Source of the DNA: Paenarthrobacter sp. GOM3
GTDB taxonomy: Bacteria > Actinomycetota > Actinomycetes > Actinomycetales > Micrococcaceae
Direction: 5' to 3'
NCBI RefSeq assembly: GCF_018215265.2
Contig: NZ_CP136562.1
Span: 3,782,001 to 3,846,000, forward strand
DNA: 64,000 nucleotides
Shown: piece after piece, positions 45,101 through 52,980 of the stretch
Numbering within the stretch: position 1 is the stretch's first letter
Layout of the letters: each line of letters starts with the position of its first letter
Notes under the pieces: generated by a model
The model's input: the letters and a program-made list of their open reading frames with translations, nothing else
Told to the model about the DNA's origin: nothing
The model's database searches: none
Position numbers and translations under genes: made by a program

Positions 45101-45620
45101 GTCCGGCGTTCGGTCGTCCAAACTGGATGTGTTGTTCGAACAGCTGGAAGACATCATTTCCGAAGGCCACCGGACCTTGATTTTCAGCCAGTTCACGGGC
45201 TTCCTCGGCAAGGTCCGCGACCGTATGGACGCTGAGGGCATTGAGTACTGCTACCTCGACGGCTCCACCAGGAACCGCGGCGATGTTGTCAGCGAGTTCA
45301 AGAACGGGTCCGCCCCGGTGTTCCTGATTTCGTTGAAGGCCGGCGGGTTTGGGCTCAACCTGACTGAGGCGGACTACGTGTTCCTGCTGGATCCGTGGTG
45401 GAACCCGGCATCCGAGGCACAGGCCGTGGACCGCACGCACCGCATTGGGCAGGCCAGGAACGTCATGGTCTACCGGCTGGTTGCCAAGGACACCATCGAG
45501 GAAAAAGTCATGGCTTTGAAGGCCAAGAAATCGCAACTGTTCGCGGATGTGATGGAAGGCGACGCCCTTGCCGGTGGCTCGTTGACGGCGGAGGACCTGG
45601 CGGCCCTGTTCGCGGAATGA
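42171..45620 (+). CDS. SNF2-family helicase with SWIM zinc finger
   Basis: The 1149-residue ATPase is a bacterial SWI2/SNF2 protein. A SWIM finger is at residues 79-89 (C-S-C..C-K-H). The motor follows after residue 670: DDMGLGKTVQAIAL, LVVAPTSVVSNW, LMLDEAQFVKN, LAITGTPLENNLMEFW, then domain 2 with TLIFSQFTGFL, YLDGSTRNRGDVV and DPWWNPASEAQAVDRTHRIGQ. These proteins translocate on DNA and may remodel protein-DNA complexes such as stalled polymerase; a specific role is unknown. It is monocistronic. Confidence 0.94.
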   Translation: MPSHTDETWELAIQTPAINDRSLAAGLAYAMGSRVTGISFDAATGLLLGKVRGNGPQPYSTSAKLVRKPSGWSCTVGICSCPVRKDCKHVAALLFTAEDHPTIRAQLLSQAPGIQTSRLGPGQQGGTARPAWEQALNRLIAKPGSVPSAAGIPLALQFEVEEPAAHFSYTGRRDPMRSVRQLKARPVMMGAKGKWIRGDVTWNNLSYVSFRREFNEIQVEWLQTFLAAHGSSNGRQQPSGAMWLSLNDFAAKNLWTLLSDATKAGIPLIHSAGTEPVRVETQPAVVGLSLARLDADGTESTTHDGGLQLAPSVTVGGEPVDAASVGFLGKPANGIFFTHSGATLPGVPQQNNLITLAPIEGDVSDELLEFVTDGQTLQIPAEDESRFLTSFYPKLRQSTPVQAADKSVELPTLAVPTLSLLANYGNDHKVRLHWEWHYKSGTLVTAQPLWRHPDDRGYRDDPEEARILESLGRPWDVVAALAESATGGWGAPRLAASAELGGLDTLAFTEEVLPALRELPDVVVETSGDIADYREAAEAPVVSISTKETASGDWFDLGIVITLEGEPVSFAAVFSALAAGMSRMLLPSGAYFSLDLPELHQLRALIDEARSLQDNPDNKDGTLQISRFQAGLWDELAQLGIVDEQAAAWREAVGGLLDDGVTGLPLPASLNAELRPYQLEGFNWLSFLYKHSLGGVLADDMGLGKTVQAIALMCAAKDLAAETVAAAQGPSADVTPRAPFLVVAPTSVVSNWALEAQRFAPGLVVRTVGETFAKSGSSPVDALAGADVVITSYALFRIDYDAYASFQWAGLMLDEAQFVKNHQSKAYQCARKLPARFKLAITGTPLENNLMEFWALTSIVAPGLFPSPKRFAENYQKPVEKNGDSAQLGKLRRRVRPLMMRRTKEQVIKDLPPKQEQILEVVLNPRHQKVYQTHLQRERQKILGLIDDVNKNRFTIFQSLTLLRQLSLDASLVDSSLSGVRSSKLDVLFEQLEDIISEGHRTLIFSQFTGFLGKVRDRMDAEGIEYCYLDGSTRNRGDVVSEFKNGSAPVFLISLKAGGFGLNLTEADYVFLLDPWWNPASEAQAVDRTHRIGQARNVMVYRLVAKDTIEEKVMALKAKKSQLFADVMEGDALAGGSLTAEDLAALFAE

Positions 45621-45628
45621 TCTCCCGG

Positions 45629-46807
45629 TCAGTCGTCCAGCCGAACCCCGCGGAGCAACAGCATGGTTCCGCCGACGGCAACCGCGGACGCCAGGAACAC
45701 GCCCGCCGCCCCAAGGCCTACCGCCACCACACCGATGGCACTGGGAAGGAACACCTGGCCCACCCTGTTTCCGGCGAGCCTCAAAGCAAGTGCGCGCCCA
45801 CGTTGGCCTTCGGGTGCCTGGGCTGAGAGCCAGGACATGGTCAGTGGTTGGCCGATTCCCAGCCCGAGGCCGAGGAATGCCATGACGACGAACAACAGCC
45901 ACACGGGCATGGGAATCGCGGCGACGGCAAGGGCCACGGTTGAAATGGCCAGGCTGAGGACCAACAGCTTCATCCGGCCCAGTTTGCGGGACATGCCGCC
46001 CAGCCCAATGCGGGAGACCATCGAGAACACCGCGCGGACCGTCAGCATCAGGCCGACTGTAGCGGCGGTCAGGCCACGTTCGGCACCCAGCGCGGGAAGG
46101 TAGACAACGGTCAGGTCGACGACGGCGAGAACGGTGGCGCTGGTGGCCAGCGCACGGATGACTCCCGGCGTTTTCAGCAACGCAACCGCACCGCCCTTGG
46201 GTGCGTCCTGTGATCTGGCCTTGCCCCTGCGCCTGCTCACCTGGCCGGAAATAACGAATGTGGTCAGGAACATGACCAGGCTCATGGCCACCGATAGCGT
46301 GAAGATCGCCTGCGTATTGGGTCTGACTGAGGCGCCGCCCACTACGGAGATCGCCAACGGTCCCAGGGCTTGGCCCAATGACGCGGCGAAAGTCAGGTAA
46401 CCAAATGCCGAGTCGAGCCGGGAAGCCGCAGCATTGTTGGCCACCACCGCCTGCTGCCCCACCACGCATGCCAACTGACCCGCACCGAGAAGCGCCGTAC
46501 CAGCCACAAGAGCAGCGACGGAGGAGCCCCAGAAGAGCAGGAACGCCGAACAGGAAAGCACGACGGCGGACCCGATCGCCATGAGCCGACGTTCACCGAG
46601 GCGGTCCACCAGTCCGCCGATGGGCAGGGCGAGCAGCAAGGGAAACACAGCGTAGCTGGCCGCGAGGACACCCAAGGCAAACGCAGGAACGTCGAGCTCA
46701 AGAGCCCGGTACGTAGCGGCGGGCCGGACCAGGAACGTCACTGCCTGAATGAGGGCCGAGTGGACCAGGAGGGCCGTGGACGAGCGTCGTCCCAGTTCAC
46801 CGATCAT
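45629..46807 (-). CDS. MFS transporter
   Basis: The 392-residue protein has 12 membrane helices; GGLVDRLGERRLMAIGSA is the MFS loop-2 motif. The DHA1-like layout suggests efflux of small molecules. It overlaps by 4 bases the gene for a FadR-type GntR regulator upstream, so the regulator probably controls this transporter according to its substrate. Confidence 0.87.
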   Translation of the reverse strand: MIGELGRRSSTALLVHSALIQAVTFLVRPAATYRALELDVPAFALGVLAASYAVFPLLLALPIGGLVDRLGERRLMAIGSAVVLSCSAFLLFWGSSVAALVAGTALLGAGQLACVVGQQAVVANNAAASRLDSAFGYLTFAASLGQALGPLAISVVGGASVRPNTQAIFTLSVAMSLVMFLTTFVISGQVSRRRGKARSQDAPKGGAVALLKTPGVIRALATSATVLAVVDLTVVYLPALGAERGLTAATVGLMLTVRAVFSMVSRIGLGGMSRKLGRMKLLVLSLAISTVALAVAAIPMPVWLLFVVMAFLGLGLGIGQPLTMSWLSAQAPEGQRGRALALRLAGNRVGQVFLPSAIGVVAVGLGAAGVFLASAVAVGGTMLLLRGVRLDD

Positions 46808-47469
46808 TCGGCGTCCAGTCCTTTGTGGGAAATCATCCGAAGTGTCTCATCGCGGGCACCAATGACGTGGTCGAAGGCGATCTTCGCTGCGCGGTCCGCA
46901 TCTTTGGCAGCGAGCGCGGCGACGAGCAAGCGGTGGTTGGACAAGGCTTCCTCGCGTCGCTCCGCCGAGTTGTTGGTGAAGTACCGGTAGCGCTCAACCT
47001 GGCTTCCGATCTGCTCGTGGAACCGCTGGGCCCACGAGTTTCCGGCGATGGAGGCGATGGTGGCGTGGAGGGTTACGCCGTACTTCATGGCTTCGTCCGC
47101 AAACCCGACCATGGCCGCATTGCGCTCCAGGATTCCCTGCAGGTCCTGGATGTCCTGCTCCGTGGCCCGGGCGCAGGCTTCGCGTGCCATTAAGGACTCG
47201 AGCGCGGCACGGACGTCGTACAACTCGGAGATGACCTTCGCATCGAGCGCCGGAACCAGAACACCACCTGTGGCTTGCTGTTCGAGGAGGCTCTCTGAGA
47301 TCAGGCGGCGGATGGCTTCACGCAGTGGGGTCCGGGACACTCCCAGTGCCGTTGCCATCGCAGGTTCATAGATGCGTGTTCCCGGTTTGAGCTCAAGATC
47401 CAGGATTTGCCGCTTGAGCTCGGTGTAAACAAAGTGCGCCCCCGTGTTGCGGGGTTGTGGATCAGACAT
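46804..47469 (-). CDS. GntR-family regulator, FadR subgroup
   Basis: The 221-residue protein has a winged HTH (LKRQILDLELKPGTRIYEPAMATALGVSRTPLREAIRRLISESLLE) and a C-terminal FCD helical domain with metal-type residues (YDVRAALESLMAREACARATE, HATIASIAGNSWAQRFHEQI). FCD regulators respond to organic acids. It heads an operon with an MFS gene and probably binds the palindrome 28 bases upstream of its start. Confidence 0.92.
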   Translation of the reverse strand: MSDPQPRNTGAHFVYTELKRQILDLELKPGTRIYEPAMATALGVSRTPLREAIRRLISESLLEQQATGGVLVPALDAKVISELYDVRAALESLMAREACARATEQDIQDLQGILERNAAMVGFADEAMKYGVTLHATIASIAGNSWAQRFHEQIGSQVERYRYFTNNSAERREEALSNHRLLVAALAAKDADRAAKIAFDHVIGARDETLRMISHKGLDAE

Positions 47470-47496
47470 TCATGCCGCCAAAGGAGAAGGTGTACT

Positions 47497-47512
47497 TGTA
47501 TACATCTATACA
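47497..47512. promoter_or_regulatory. Candidate GntR operator
   Basis: TGTATA and TATACA flank 4 bases (CATC) in a perfect inverted repeat, 28 bases before the GntR start. Its A/T-rich form stands out from the surrounding GC-rich sequence and resembles FadR-subgroup operators; autoregulation is inferred. Confidence 0.7.
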
Positions 47513-47588
47513 CACCCTCCCCGGGCGAAAGCAACGCGCCTGATTTGGAGCAACCCCGATCGAGCGCTTTTGGTCCCTCCCCGGGCTT

Positions 47589-48398
47589 CTACTCCTTGCT
47601 TGCCCGGGTCCAGCGGTAGGGCGTCGTGGTCGAGACTTTGACCAGGCCCGAGCGTTCCAGGATGGGGCGGGAGTACTCGGTGGAATCGCTGTTGATGAGT
47701 GTCTTGCCGTTCGCCAATGCAGCCTGGGCGCGGCGGGCTGTCAGGGCCCGGTAGATCCCGCGGCCCCTCCACTCCGGTCGGGTGGCACCGCCCCAGATTC
47801 CGGCAAAGTCGGTACCCTCTACAGGTTCCAAGCGTCCGGCACTCACAATAATGCCGTCGGCTTCTGCAACCCAGAGTTCCATGCCGTCGTCCAGCGAAAG
47901 CCGATGAAGCAGGGCATCCGCCATCTCACCCGAAACAGGGTCGCCGAACACTTCGTCCTGCATGGCACTCATGGCCCGCACATCCGGTTCCTCTACCACC
48001 TGGCGCAAAGTCACGCCGTCGGGCAAGGGAACATCTAAGCTGAGGGCCCGGGCCTCACCAATCATGATCGACTCTGGCTCATCTGCGGTGAAGCCCTGGG
48101 CTGTCAGGGCTTCGTGGAGCCCGGGAGCATGATCATGTCCGCGGGTTTTCCACTCAATCCGGGTGATCTCCGGCTGGCCTTCGAAGTAGGAAACCGCTGC
48201 CTCCACCAAGCCGCGGATACCCTCCTCGTCCGCGCCCGCCAGGTCCTGGTATGTGATGAAGCCCCGGCCACCCAGGAAAGTCACCAACCGCAGTGGGCCG
48301 AGTTCCTTGACCGCCACAGCGCTCGGGGTCTCGGCATCGGTGCGCAACTGCTGGTCGTAGGCAGCGAGAAGCCGGGCTTTGGTCTCAGAATCCGTCAT
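47589..48398 (-). CDS. GNAT family N-acetyltransferase
   Basis: The 269-residue protein ends with the GNAT acetyl-CoA site (GIWGGATRPEWRGRGIYRALTARRAQAALANGKTLINSDSTEYSRPILERSGLV), where Q/RxxGxG/A appears as RPEWRGRGI. The N-terminal half is a second, degenerate unit (FLGGRGFITYQDLAGADEEGI). Acceptor unknown. A repeat cluster lies directly upstream. Confidence 0.87.
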   Translation of the reverse strand: MTDSETKARLLAAYDQQLRTDAETPSAVAVKELGPLRLVTFLGGRGFITYQDLAGADEEGIRGLVEAAVSYFEGQPEITRIEWKTRGHDHAPGLHEALTAQGFTADEPESIMIGEARALSLDVPLPDGVTLRQVVEEPDVRAMSAMQDEVFGDPVSGEMADALLHRLSLDDGMELWVAEADGIIVSAGRLEPVEGTDFAGIWGGATRPEWRGRGIYRALTARRAQAALANGKTLINSDSTEYSRPILERSGLVKVSTTTPYRWTRASKE

Positions 48399-48421
48399 CC
48401 CGCGAGCCTACTGCACCCCCA

Positions 48422-48560
48422 AACCCTCTCTCACATCCCACCCCCGCAACCCAAACCCTCTCTCACTTTCTTTAAGAGAGGGAGAGAGCGTCGGGAAAAA
48501 GGGGCGGGACGTGAGAGAGCGTCGGGGCGAAAGGGGTGGGACGTGAGAGAGCGTCAGGTG
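48422..48560. repeat. Array of GTGAGAGAG repeats in both orientations
   Basis: Three direct units starting GAGAGAGCGTC begin at 48482, 48513 and 48545, with periods 31 and 32; units end GGGACGT. On the left, about 48422-48470, two inverted units read on the minus strand as GTGAGAGAGGGTTTGGG. The whole block sits between a terminator hairpin and the GNAT gene and could fold as a large stem. Confidence 0.8.
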
Positions 48561-48564
48561 CGCA

Positions 48565-48594
48565 AAAGGGACCGGTTGATCAACCGGTCCCTTT
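48565..48594 (-). terminator. Perfect 30-base palindrome, terminator
   Basis: AAAGGGACCGGTTGA is followed at once by its complement TCAACCGGTCCCTTT, with no loop spacer; in RNA the central bases form the loop. On the minus strand it is followed by TTTGCG, 36 bases after the stop of the lipoprotein gene at 48631. Confidence 0.8.
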
Positions 48595-48630
48595 CGAAGG
48601 CCTTGCAAAGCCGCTAGGCCGCGGGCGTCA

Positions 48631-48972
48631 TTAGCCGCGGCAGAGCTCGCCGTATTTGGTGCCGGCTTCCTGGTAAGCCTGACCAAGTTCGGCCAGTTTG
48701 GCCTCGTCCGGGCTTTCCTTGGACTGCTCATCCATGAACTCCAGGATCGCGGTCACCACAGGCTTCATCTCCGTGGAAGCCACCGGCTCCAGGGGCCGGA
48801 TTGCGTTGGCAACCCGGGTCGTGGCGGTCTTGCTCTGGTTGCTCGGGATGCCGGCTGCGGCGACGCCAACCCGGTCGCAGGTTTCTGCTGTGGTCAGCTG
48901 CTGCTGGGCGGAGCAGGCGGATGCCGAGGCGATAATCCCGGCAGCGATCAGGACAGTGGTGAGTTTCTTCAT
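48631..48972 (-). CDS. Small lipoprotein
   Basis: The 113-residue precursor has a lipobox (TVLIAAGIIASASAC) and an all-helical mature part with two cysteines (ETCDRVGVAAAGI and KYGELCRG). I do not recognise a named family. ATG 48972 is chosen because the signal peptide starts there. Monocistronic, followed by a strong terminator. Confidence 0.78.
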   Translation of the reverse strand: MKKLTTVLIAAGIIASASACSAQQQLTTAETCDRVGVAAAGIPSNQSKTATTRVANAIRPLEPVASTEMKPVVTAILEFMDEQSKESPDEAKLAELGQAYQEAGTKYGELCRG

Positions 48973-49078
48973 GATTCCCTCAGTGGTCGACGTCCCTTTG
49001 ATTGTAATCAGAGCTGGGGCGAGGCCGCGCATCGGACTTCATTCATGGCAGGGCGCACGCTGCCCTAGGCTGGTGGTC

Positions 49079-49729
49079 ATGGCGATCATTCACAAGGCAA
49101 CCCTGTCCCCGTCCAAGCTCGAACTCATCGCTGATTACCTGCCGAACCAGCCCTGGTTCATCCAGGACGGCACGCCGGAACTCATCGGCGCCTACCGCTT
49201 TGACGACCCCGCCGGCGAAGTGGGCCTGGAAACCCATGTGGTCACCGCGGGCGAGCGCATCTACCAGGTCCCCCTCAGCTACCGCGGTTACGAACTGGCG
49301 GGCGCTGAGGACTGGCTGATCGGAACCATGGACCACTCCGTCCTGGGGAAGCGCTGGGTTTACGACGCCTGTGCTGACCCCATCTACGTCAAGGCCCTCG
49401 CGACCGCCATCCTTACAGGCCAGAAAGAAGCCGAACAGTTTGTGGACGGCGAGCCTGAACCGCGCCCCAGCACCGTAACGGTGAAGGGCAGTGGAACGCT
49501 CGACGGCGGCGTACCCGCCCTGAGTGCCTCGGCGCCGGTATCGGGCAGTGACGTGACGATCATTGATGCGGGTGGGTTGAGGCTGAAAGTAGCCAGGGTC
49601 CTGGATGTTGCCGCCGATGTTTCCGCAAACTCGGCTGCTGCCCCGGAGCTGCACGGTGAGCTGACGCTGAGCGGCAGCTGGGCCGGTTTGGAGAACCCAG
49701 TGGAACTCGCGGCCGTGGTCCGCGACTAG
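49079..49729 (+). CDS. Maltokinase N-terminal cap-like domain protein
   Basis: The 216-residue protein starts MAIIHKATLSPSKLELIADYLPNQPW and continues LIGAYRFDDPAGEVGLETHVVTAG and YQVPLSYRGYELAGAEDWLIGTMDHSVLGKRWVYDACADP. This is the cap seen at the N-terminus of actinobacterial maltokinases (Pep2/Mak), but no kinase domain follows. Stand-alone cap proteins are widespread in actinobacteria with unknown role. Divergent from the lipoprotein gene. Confidence 0.82.
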   Translation: MAIIHKATLSPSKLELIADYLPNQPWFIQDGTPELIGAYRFDDPAGEVGLETHVVTAGERIYQVPLSYRGYELAGAEDWLIGTMDHSVLGKRWVYDACADPIYVKALATAILTGQKEAEQFVDGEPEPRPSTVTVKGSGTLDGGVPALSASAPVSGSDVTIIDAGGLRLKVARVLDVAADVSANSAAAPELHGELTLSGSWAGLENPVELAAVVRD

Positions 49730-49845
49730 GCATCGACGTTCCGTCTTCCGGTAACCGGCAAGGAACGTGGGCCGGGCATCTGTTGGCTCCGGGGACTCCA
49801 GCGTAGGCTGGCACACGAGGCCATCTACTCCGTTAGGGGCGCACC

Positions 49846-50268
49846 ATGAACAAGCCACAGAACATCATTCCCGCCGCACAGGACCTGGCCCGCGAATGGG
49901 TGGGCCATGCTGCCGAAGGCACGTCCTCGCAATCCGACGCAGTGGTTAGATGGGCGTTGTCCCGGATCAACCATGCTGATGTCCCGTCCGTTGTCCACGG
50001 CGTGATGCTCACCCTGACCGGCAACAAGAAGACCGCCAAGGAAGCCCAACGCACTGCCGCCCGGGCCGTTAAGCGGGCCACCCAGGCGTTGAGCCGTAGG
50101 GCCCCGCGGCGGCGTTCCCGGCGCGGTGGATTGTTGGTGGCCCTGGCCGCGGCCGTAGTGGGCGCTGGAGCAGTATTGGCGTGGCGTGCCATGGTGCCTC
50201 CGGGCGAACCCGGGCCAGCTAAGCGACCGGAAGAGCCGGTCCTGCCTCCAGTGCCCCCGGTTCCCTAA
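49846..50268 (+). CDS. Membrane protein of unknown function
   Basis: The 140-residue protein has a helical N-terminus, a very basic stretch (RRAPRRRSRRG) and one membrane helix (GLLVALAAAVVGAGAVLAW), ending in a Pro-rich outer tail. No family recognised. A single-gene transcript convergent with the DUF3040 gene. Confidence 0.7.
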   Translation: MNKPQNIIPAAQDLAREWVGHAAEGTSSQSDAVVRWALSRINHADVPSVVHGVMLTLTGNKKTAKEAQRTAARAVKRATQALSRRAPRRRSRRGGLLVALAAAVVGAGAVLAWRAMVPPGEPGPAKRPEEPVLPPVPPVP

Positions 50269-50309
50269 GCAGCCCAAAGCAGCCAAAAGCAGCAGGGCGG
50301 GCCCGCCAG

Positions 50310-50612
50310 CTAAGGTGCGGGTTCGCCGTCGTGCCGTTGGATTCGCCGCCGAAACGGGGCCCGGGCGAAAAGCCAGTAAGCGCCTGCGCTGGCGAGCAGG
50401 AAGCCCACGACGCCCAGGAAGACCAGCTGGGTCATGATTCCCGCGATCACCATCACGAACCCGGCCAGGACAGCCAGGCTGCCAAGGATTTTGCGGGCCA
50501 CTTCTCCGCGAGGGCGGCCCGACATCAGCTGGGAGGCGAGCTCGGGATCCGTCGCAGCGAGATCCCGCTCCAACTCCTCCAAGCTCCTGCGTTCTTCTTC
50601 CGACAACGACAC
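50310..50612 (-). CDS. DUF3040 membrane protein
   Basis: The 100-residue protein begins SLSEEERRSLEELERDLAATDPELA, the DUF3040 hallmark, followed by two membrane helices (SLAVLAGFVMVIAGIMTQLV and GVVGFLLASAGAYWLFA). GTG 50612 is the start. Function unknown; common in actinobacteria. Confidence 0.88.
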   Translation of the reverse strand: MSLSEEERRSLEELERDLAATDPELASQLMSGRPRGEVARKILGSLAVLAGFVMVIAGIMTQLVFLGVVGFLLASAGAYWLFARAPFRRRIQRHDGEPAP

Positions 50613-50770
50613 CGGAGTTCCTCACCACACGAGCAGGTCCGCGAAGCTTGCATCGATGCTCAGGCCATCAGCACGTGCGCTGCTTGCCGTGCTATGCCTT
50701 CATTATCTGCCCGTTTGGGTGCACGTGCCACAGGTTCCACGGGGCAGGTTCTTGGCTTGAGCGCCAGCCA

Positions 50771-50810
50771 GCGTCCCGCCGTCGAGTATTAGGGCTCGAC
50801 GGCGGGACGC
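50771..50810. terminator. Strong hairpin between the DUF3040 and RidA genes
   Basis: GCGTCCCGCCGTCGAG and its perfect complement form a 16-bp stem with an 8-base loop. It follows the RidA stop by 36 bases on the minus strand and likely terminates the long RidA/ABC/dipeptidase transcript. Confidence 0.8.
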
Positions 50811-50845
50811 GGCCATTTCGGCTGGATGCCCGAACGCGCGGGTGC

Positions 50846-51247
50846 CTAGCCGGCTAAGGTGACAGCCGCCGTCGCCGTTAATTCCACCTTCATGCCCGCG
50901 ATGCCAAGTTGGTTGACACCCAAGGCGCAACGGACCGGGCGAGGTGCCGGGAAGTATTCGCGGTAGAGCTTGTTGAAGACGTCCCGGTCCGCTAGGTCCG
51001 TGAAGTAGATGGTCATATGCAGGACATCCCCGAGGCTGCTTCCGGCCCGCTCGAGGGCGGCGCGCAGGTTGTCCAGTACCTGGTACGACTGGGCTTCGAT
51101 ACCGACAGGGATAGTGCCGTCGGGCCGGGTGGGTATCTGGGTGGTCCAGACAACTCCCCCCGCTGTGGCAGTATCCGAATACAGGGCGGATTCCGGGTCA
51201 GTGCCTGGCTCTGGAATGAAGGTCACCGCCCCTTGTGTCTCCGCCAT
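50846..51247 (-). CDS. RidA family protein
   Basis: RidA proteins hydrolyse reactive enamines and imines made by amino-acid enzymes. The 133-residue protein shows AGGVVWTTQIPTRPDGTIPVGIEAQSYQVLDNLRAALERAGSSLGDVLHMTIYFTD and VRCALGVNQLGIAGMKVELTATA. The canonical arginine is in RPVRCALGV, though the following residues differ from RidA proper. Its start overlaps the stop of the binding-protein gene by one base, so it belongs to this catabolic operon. Confidence 0.9.
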   Translation of the reverse strand: MAETQGAVTFIPEPGTDPESALYSDTATAGGVVWTTQIPTRPDGTIPVGIEAQSYQVLDNLRAALERAGSSLGDVLHMTIYFTDLADRDVFNKLYREYFPAPRPVRCALGVNQLGIAGMKVELTATAAVTLAG

Positions 51248-52149
51248 CAGCTCGTGTGCGCTTTGGATTCGGTGATCTTGGCGCTCTCAAGGCCCCACTT
51301 GGCGAAGATCTCGTTGTATTTGCCGTCCGCGATCAGCTTGTTGAACGCTGCCTGGAATGCCGAGGACAGCTTGCTGCCTTTCGGCAATGCGATGCCACCT
51401 TCTACGGTGTGGAACACTTTGCCCGCGGTCTTGAGCTTGCCCTTTGACTGCTGGGCAACATAGCCAGCCACTTCTGCGCCCATACCAGTTGCGTCAGCCC
51501 GCCCGCTGGTGACAGCCAGCGTTGCCTGGTCCTGGGTTTTATACCCCTGGATCTGCACCGCCGGCTTCCCAGCAGCTTCGCATTCCTTACCCGCGTCTTC
51601 GGCGTACGTCATTTCATAGGAGCCGCTCTGGAGGGCAACCGACCTACCGCAGAGGTCCGAGAAGCTGTCGACCGCACCTTTGCTGTCATCACCCCGGACC
51701 AGATACTGCGAACCGCTCTGGAAGAAGGACACCATGTCCACCGCCTTGGTCCGTTCTTCCGTGATCCAGAAACCGGCGAAGCTTGCCTGGTACCGCTGCG
51801 ACTGCAGGGCGGGGACGATGGCATCGAAGGCGACAGTGGTTGGCTTGACTGTGACGCCCATGATCTCTCCCGCGGCCGCCCAGATCTCCGGCTCGATGCC
51901 CACCATCTTGTCGCCTTCCATGAAGTCCATGGGAGGGTAGGCGGAATCGACGGCGATCTCGATTGTGCCGCCCTTCTTGAGGTCCTCGGGAAGGAGGGCC
52001 TGGACATCTTTGTCGGCTTTGGCAGCCGGTTCAGCGGCAGGGGCTGCGGCACCGTTGCCGCATGCTGAGAGCAAGCCGATGGCCAGGAGGGCTGAAGCTG
52101 CCGCCATTGGCTTCTTCAGGGCATGACGGGGCTGGGTAATGGCATTCAT
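51247..52149 (-). CDS. Polar amino-acid ABC transporter, substrate-binding lipoprotein
   Basis: The 300-residue precursor has a lipobox (ALLAIGLLSAC) and the SBP_bac_3 family body: GTIEIAVDSAYPPMDFMEGDKMVGIEPEIWAAAGEIMG, then VPALQSQRYQASFAGFWITEERTKAVDMVSFFQSG. The ligand is an amino-acid-like compound, not identified. Genes for permease and ATPase lie upstream in the same operon. Confidence 0.92.
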   Translation of the reverse strand: MNAITQPRHALKKPMAAASALLAIGLLSACGNGAAAPAAEPAAKADKDVQALLPEDLKKGGTIEIAVDSAYPPMDFMEGDKMVGIEPEIWAAAGEIMGVTVKPTTVAFDAIVPALQSQRYQASFAGFWITEERTKAVDMVSFFQSGSQYLVRGDDSKGAVDSFSDLCGRSVALQSGSYEMTYAEDAGKECEAAGKPAVQIQGYKTQDQATLAVTSGRADATGMGAEVAGYVAQQSKGKLKTAGKVFHTVEGGIALPKGSKLSSAFQAAFNKLIADGKYNEIFAKWGLESAKITESKAHTS

Positions 52150-52212
52150 GATGTTCCTTCGGGGGTTGGGGGAAATGCCGTAAATTGTCCGGGAGGACTG
52201 TGAAGCAGGGAC

Positions 52213-52980
52213 TCAGAGGACTTTGGAAAGAAAGGCCTGTGTCCGTGGGTGTTGCGGGTTGTTCAAGACTTCGCGAGGGTTGCCGCTTTCGATGACGGTG
52301 CCGCCGTCCATGAAGACCAGGGAGTTGCCTACTTCCTTGGCGAAGGCCATTTCATGGGTGACGACTGCCATGGTCATTCCTGATGCCGCCAGTTCGCGCA
52401 TGACGTCCAGCACTTCGCCCACCAGTTCGGGGTCCAACGCGGAAGTGGGTTCATCGAACAGCATGACCTTGGGCCGCATGGCCAGTGCCCTGGCGATTGC
52501 TACGCGCTGTTGTTGTCCGCCAGAGAGCTGGCCGGGGTAGTTGCCGGCCTTGTTGCCCAGCCCTACGCGTTCCAATAGCTCCAAAGCTTCGGTACGGACC
52601 TCTGCCCGTTTGCGTCCGCGGACCTGCATGGGTGCTTCCATGATGTTCTCGAGGGCGGTCATGTGGGCGAACAGGTTGAACTTCTGAAAGACCATTCCGA
52701 CGTCGGCGCGCTGCCGGCAGACGTCCTTGTCTTTCATTTCGTGGAGGTTGCCGTTGCGCTCGCGGTACCCCACCAGTTCGCCGTCGACGTGGATGCTACC
52801 GGCGTCGATCTTTTCCAGGTGGTTGATGCAGCGCAACATGGTGGACTTGCCGGAGCCGGAGGGTCCAACGACGCACATCACTTCACCTGCGTTGAGGGCG
52901 AGGTTGATGCCGTTGAGGACGTGGAAGTCACCGTAGTGTTTGTGGACATCATTGACCTGCACCATGGGGAGGGCGTTCAT
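52213..52980 (-). CDS. Polar amino-acid ABC transporter, ATP-binding protein
   Basis: The 255-residue ATPase has Walker [10 protein letters not shown], signature [17 protein letters not shown], Walker [14 protein letters not shown] and the switch His in VTHEMAFA. This is a GlnQ/HisP-type unit. It overlaps the permease gene by 4 bases. Confidence 0.95.
   Translation of the reverse strand: MNALPMVQVNDVHKHYGDFHVLNGINLALNAGEVMCVVGPSGSGKSTMLRCINHLEKIDAGSIHVDGELVGYRERNGNLHEMKDKDVCRQRADVGMVFQKFNLFAHMTALENIMEAPMQVRGRKRAEVRTEALELLERVGLGNKAGNYPGQLSGGQQQRVAIARALAMRPKVMLFDEPTSALDPELVGEVLDVMRELAASGMTMAVVTHEMAFAKEVGNSLVFMDGGTVIESGNPREVLNNPQHPRTQAFLSKVL

Noticed and set aside
44361..46469. Minus-strand open frame of 702 codons across the SNF2 and MFS genes
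   Set aside because: It spans two well-supported genes on both strands and has Arg/Gly/Gln-rich noise composition.
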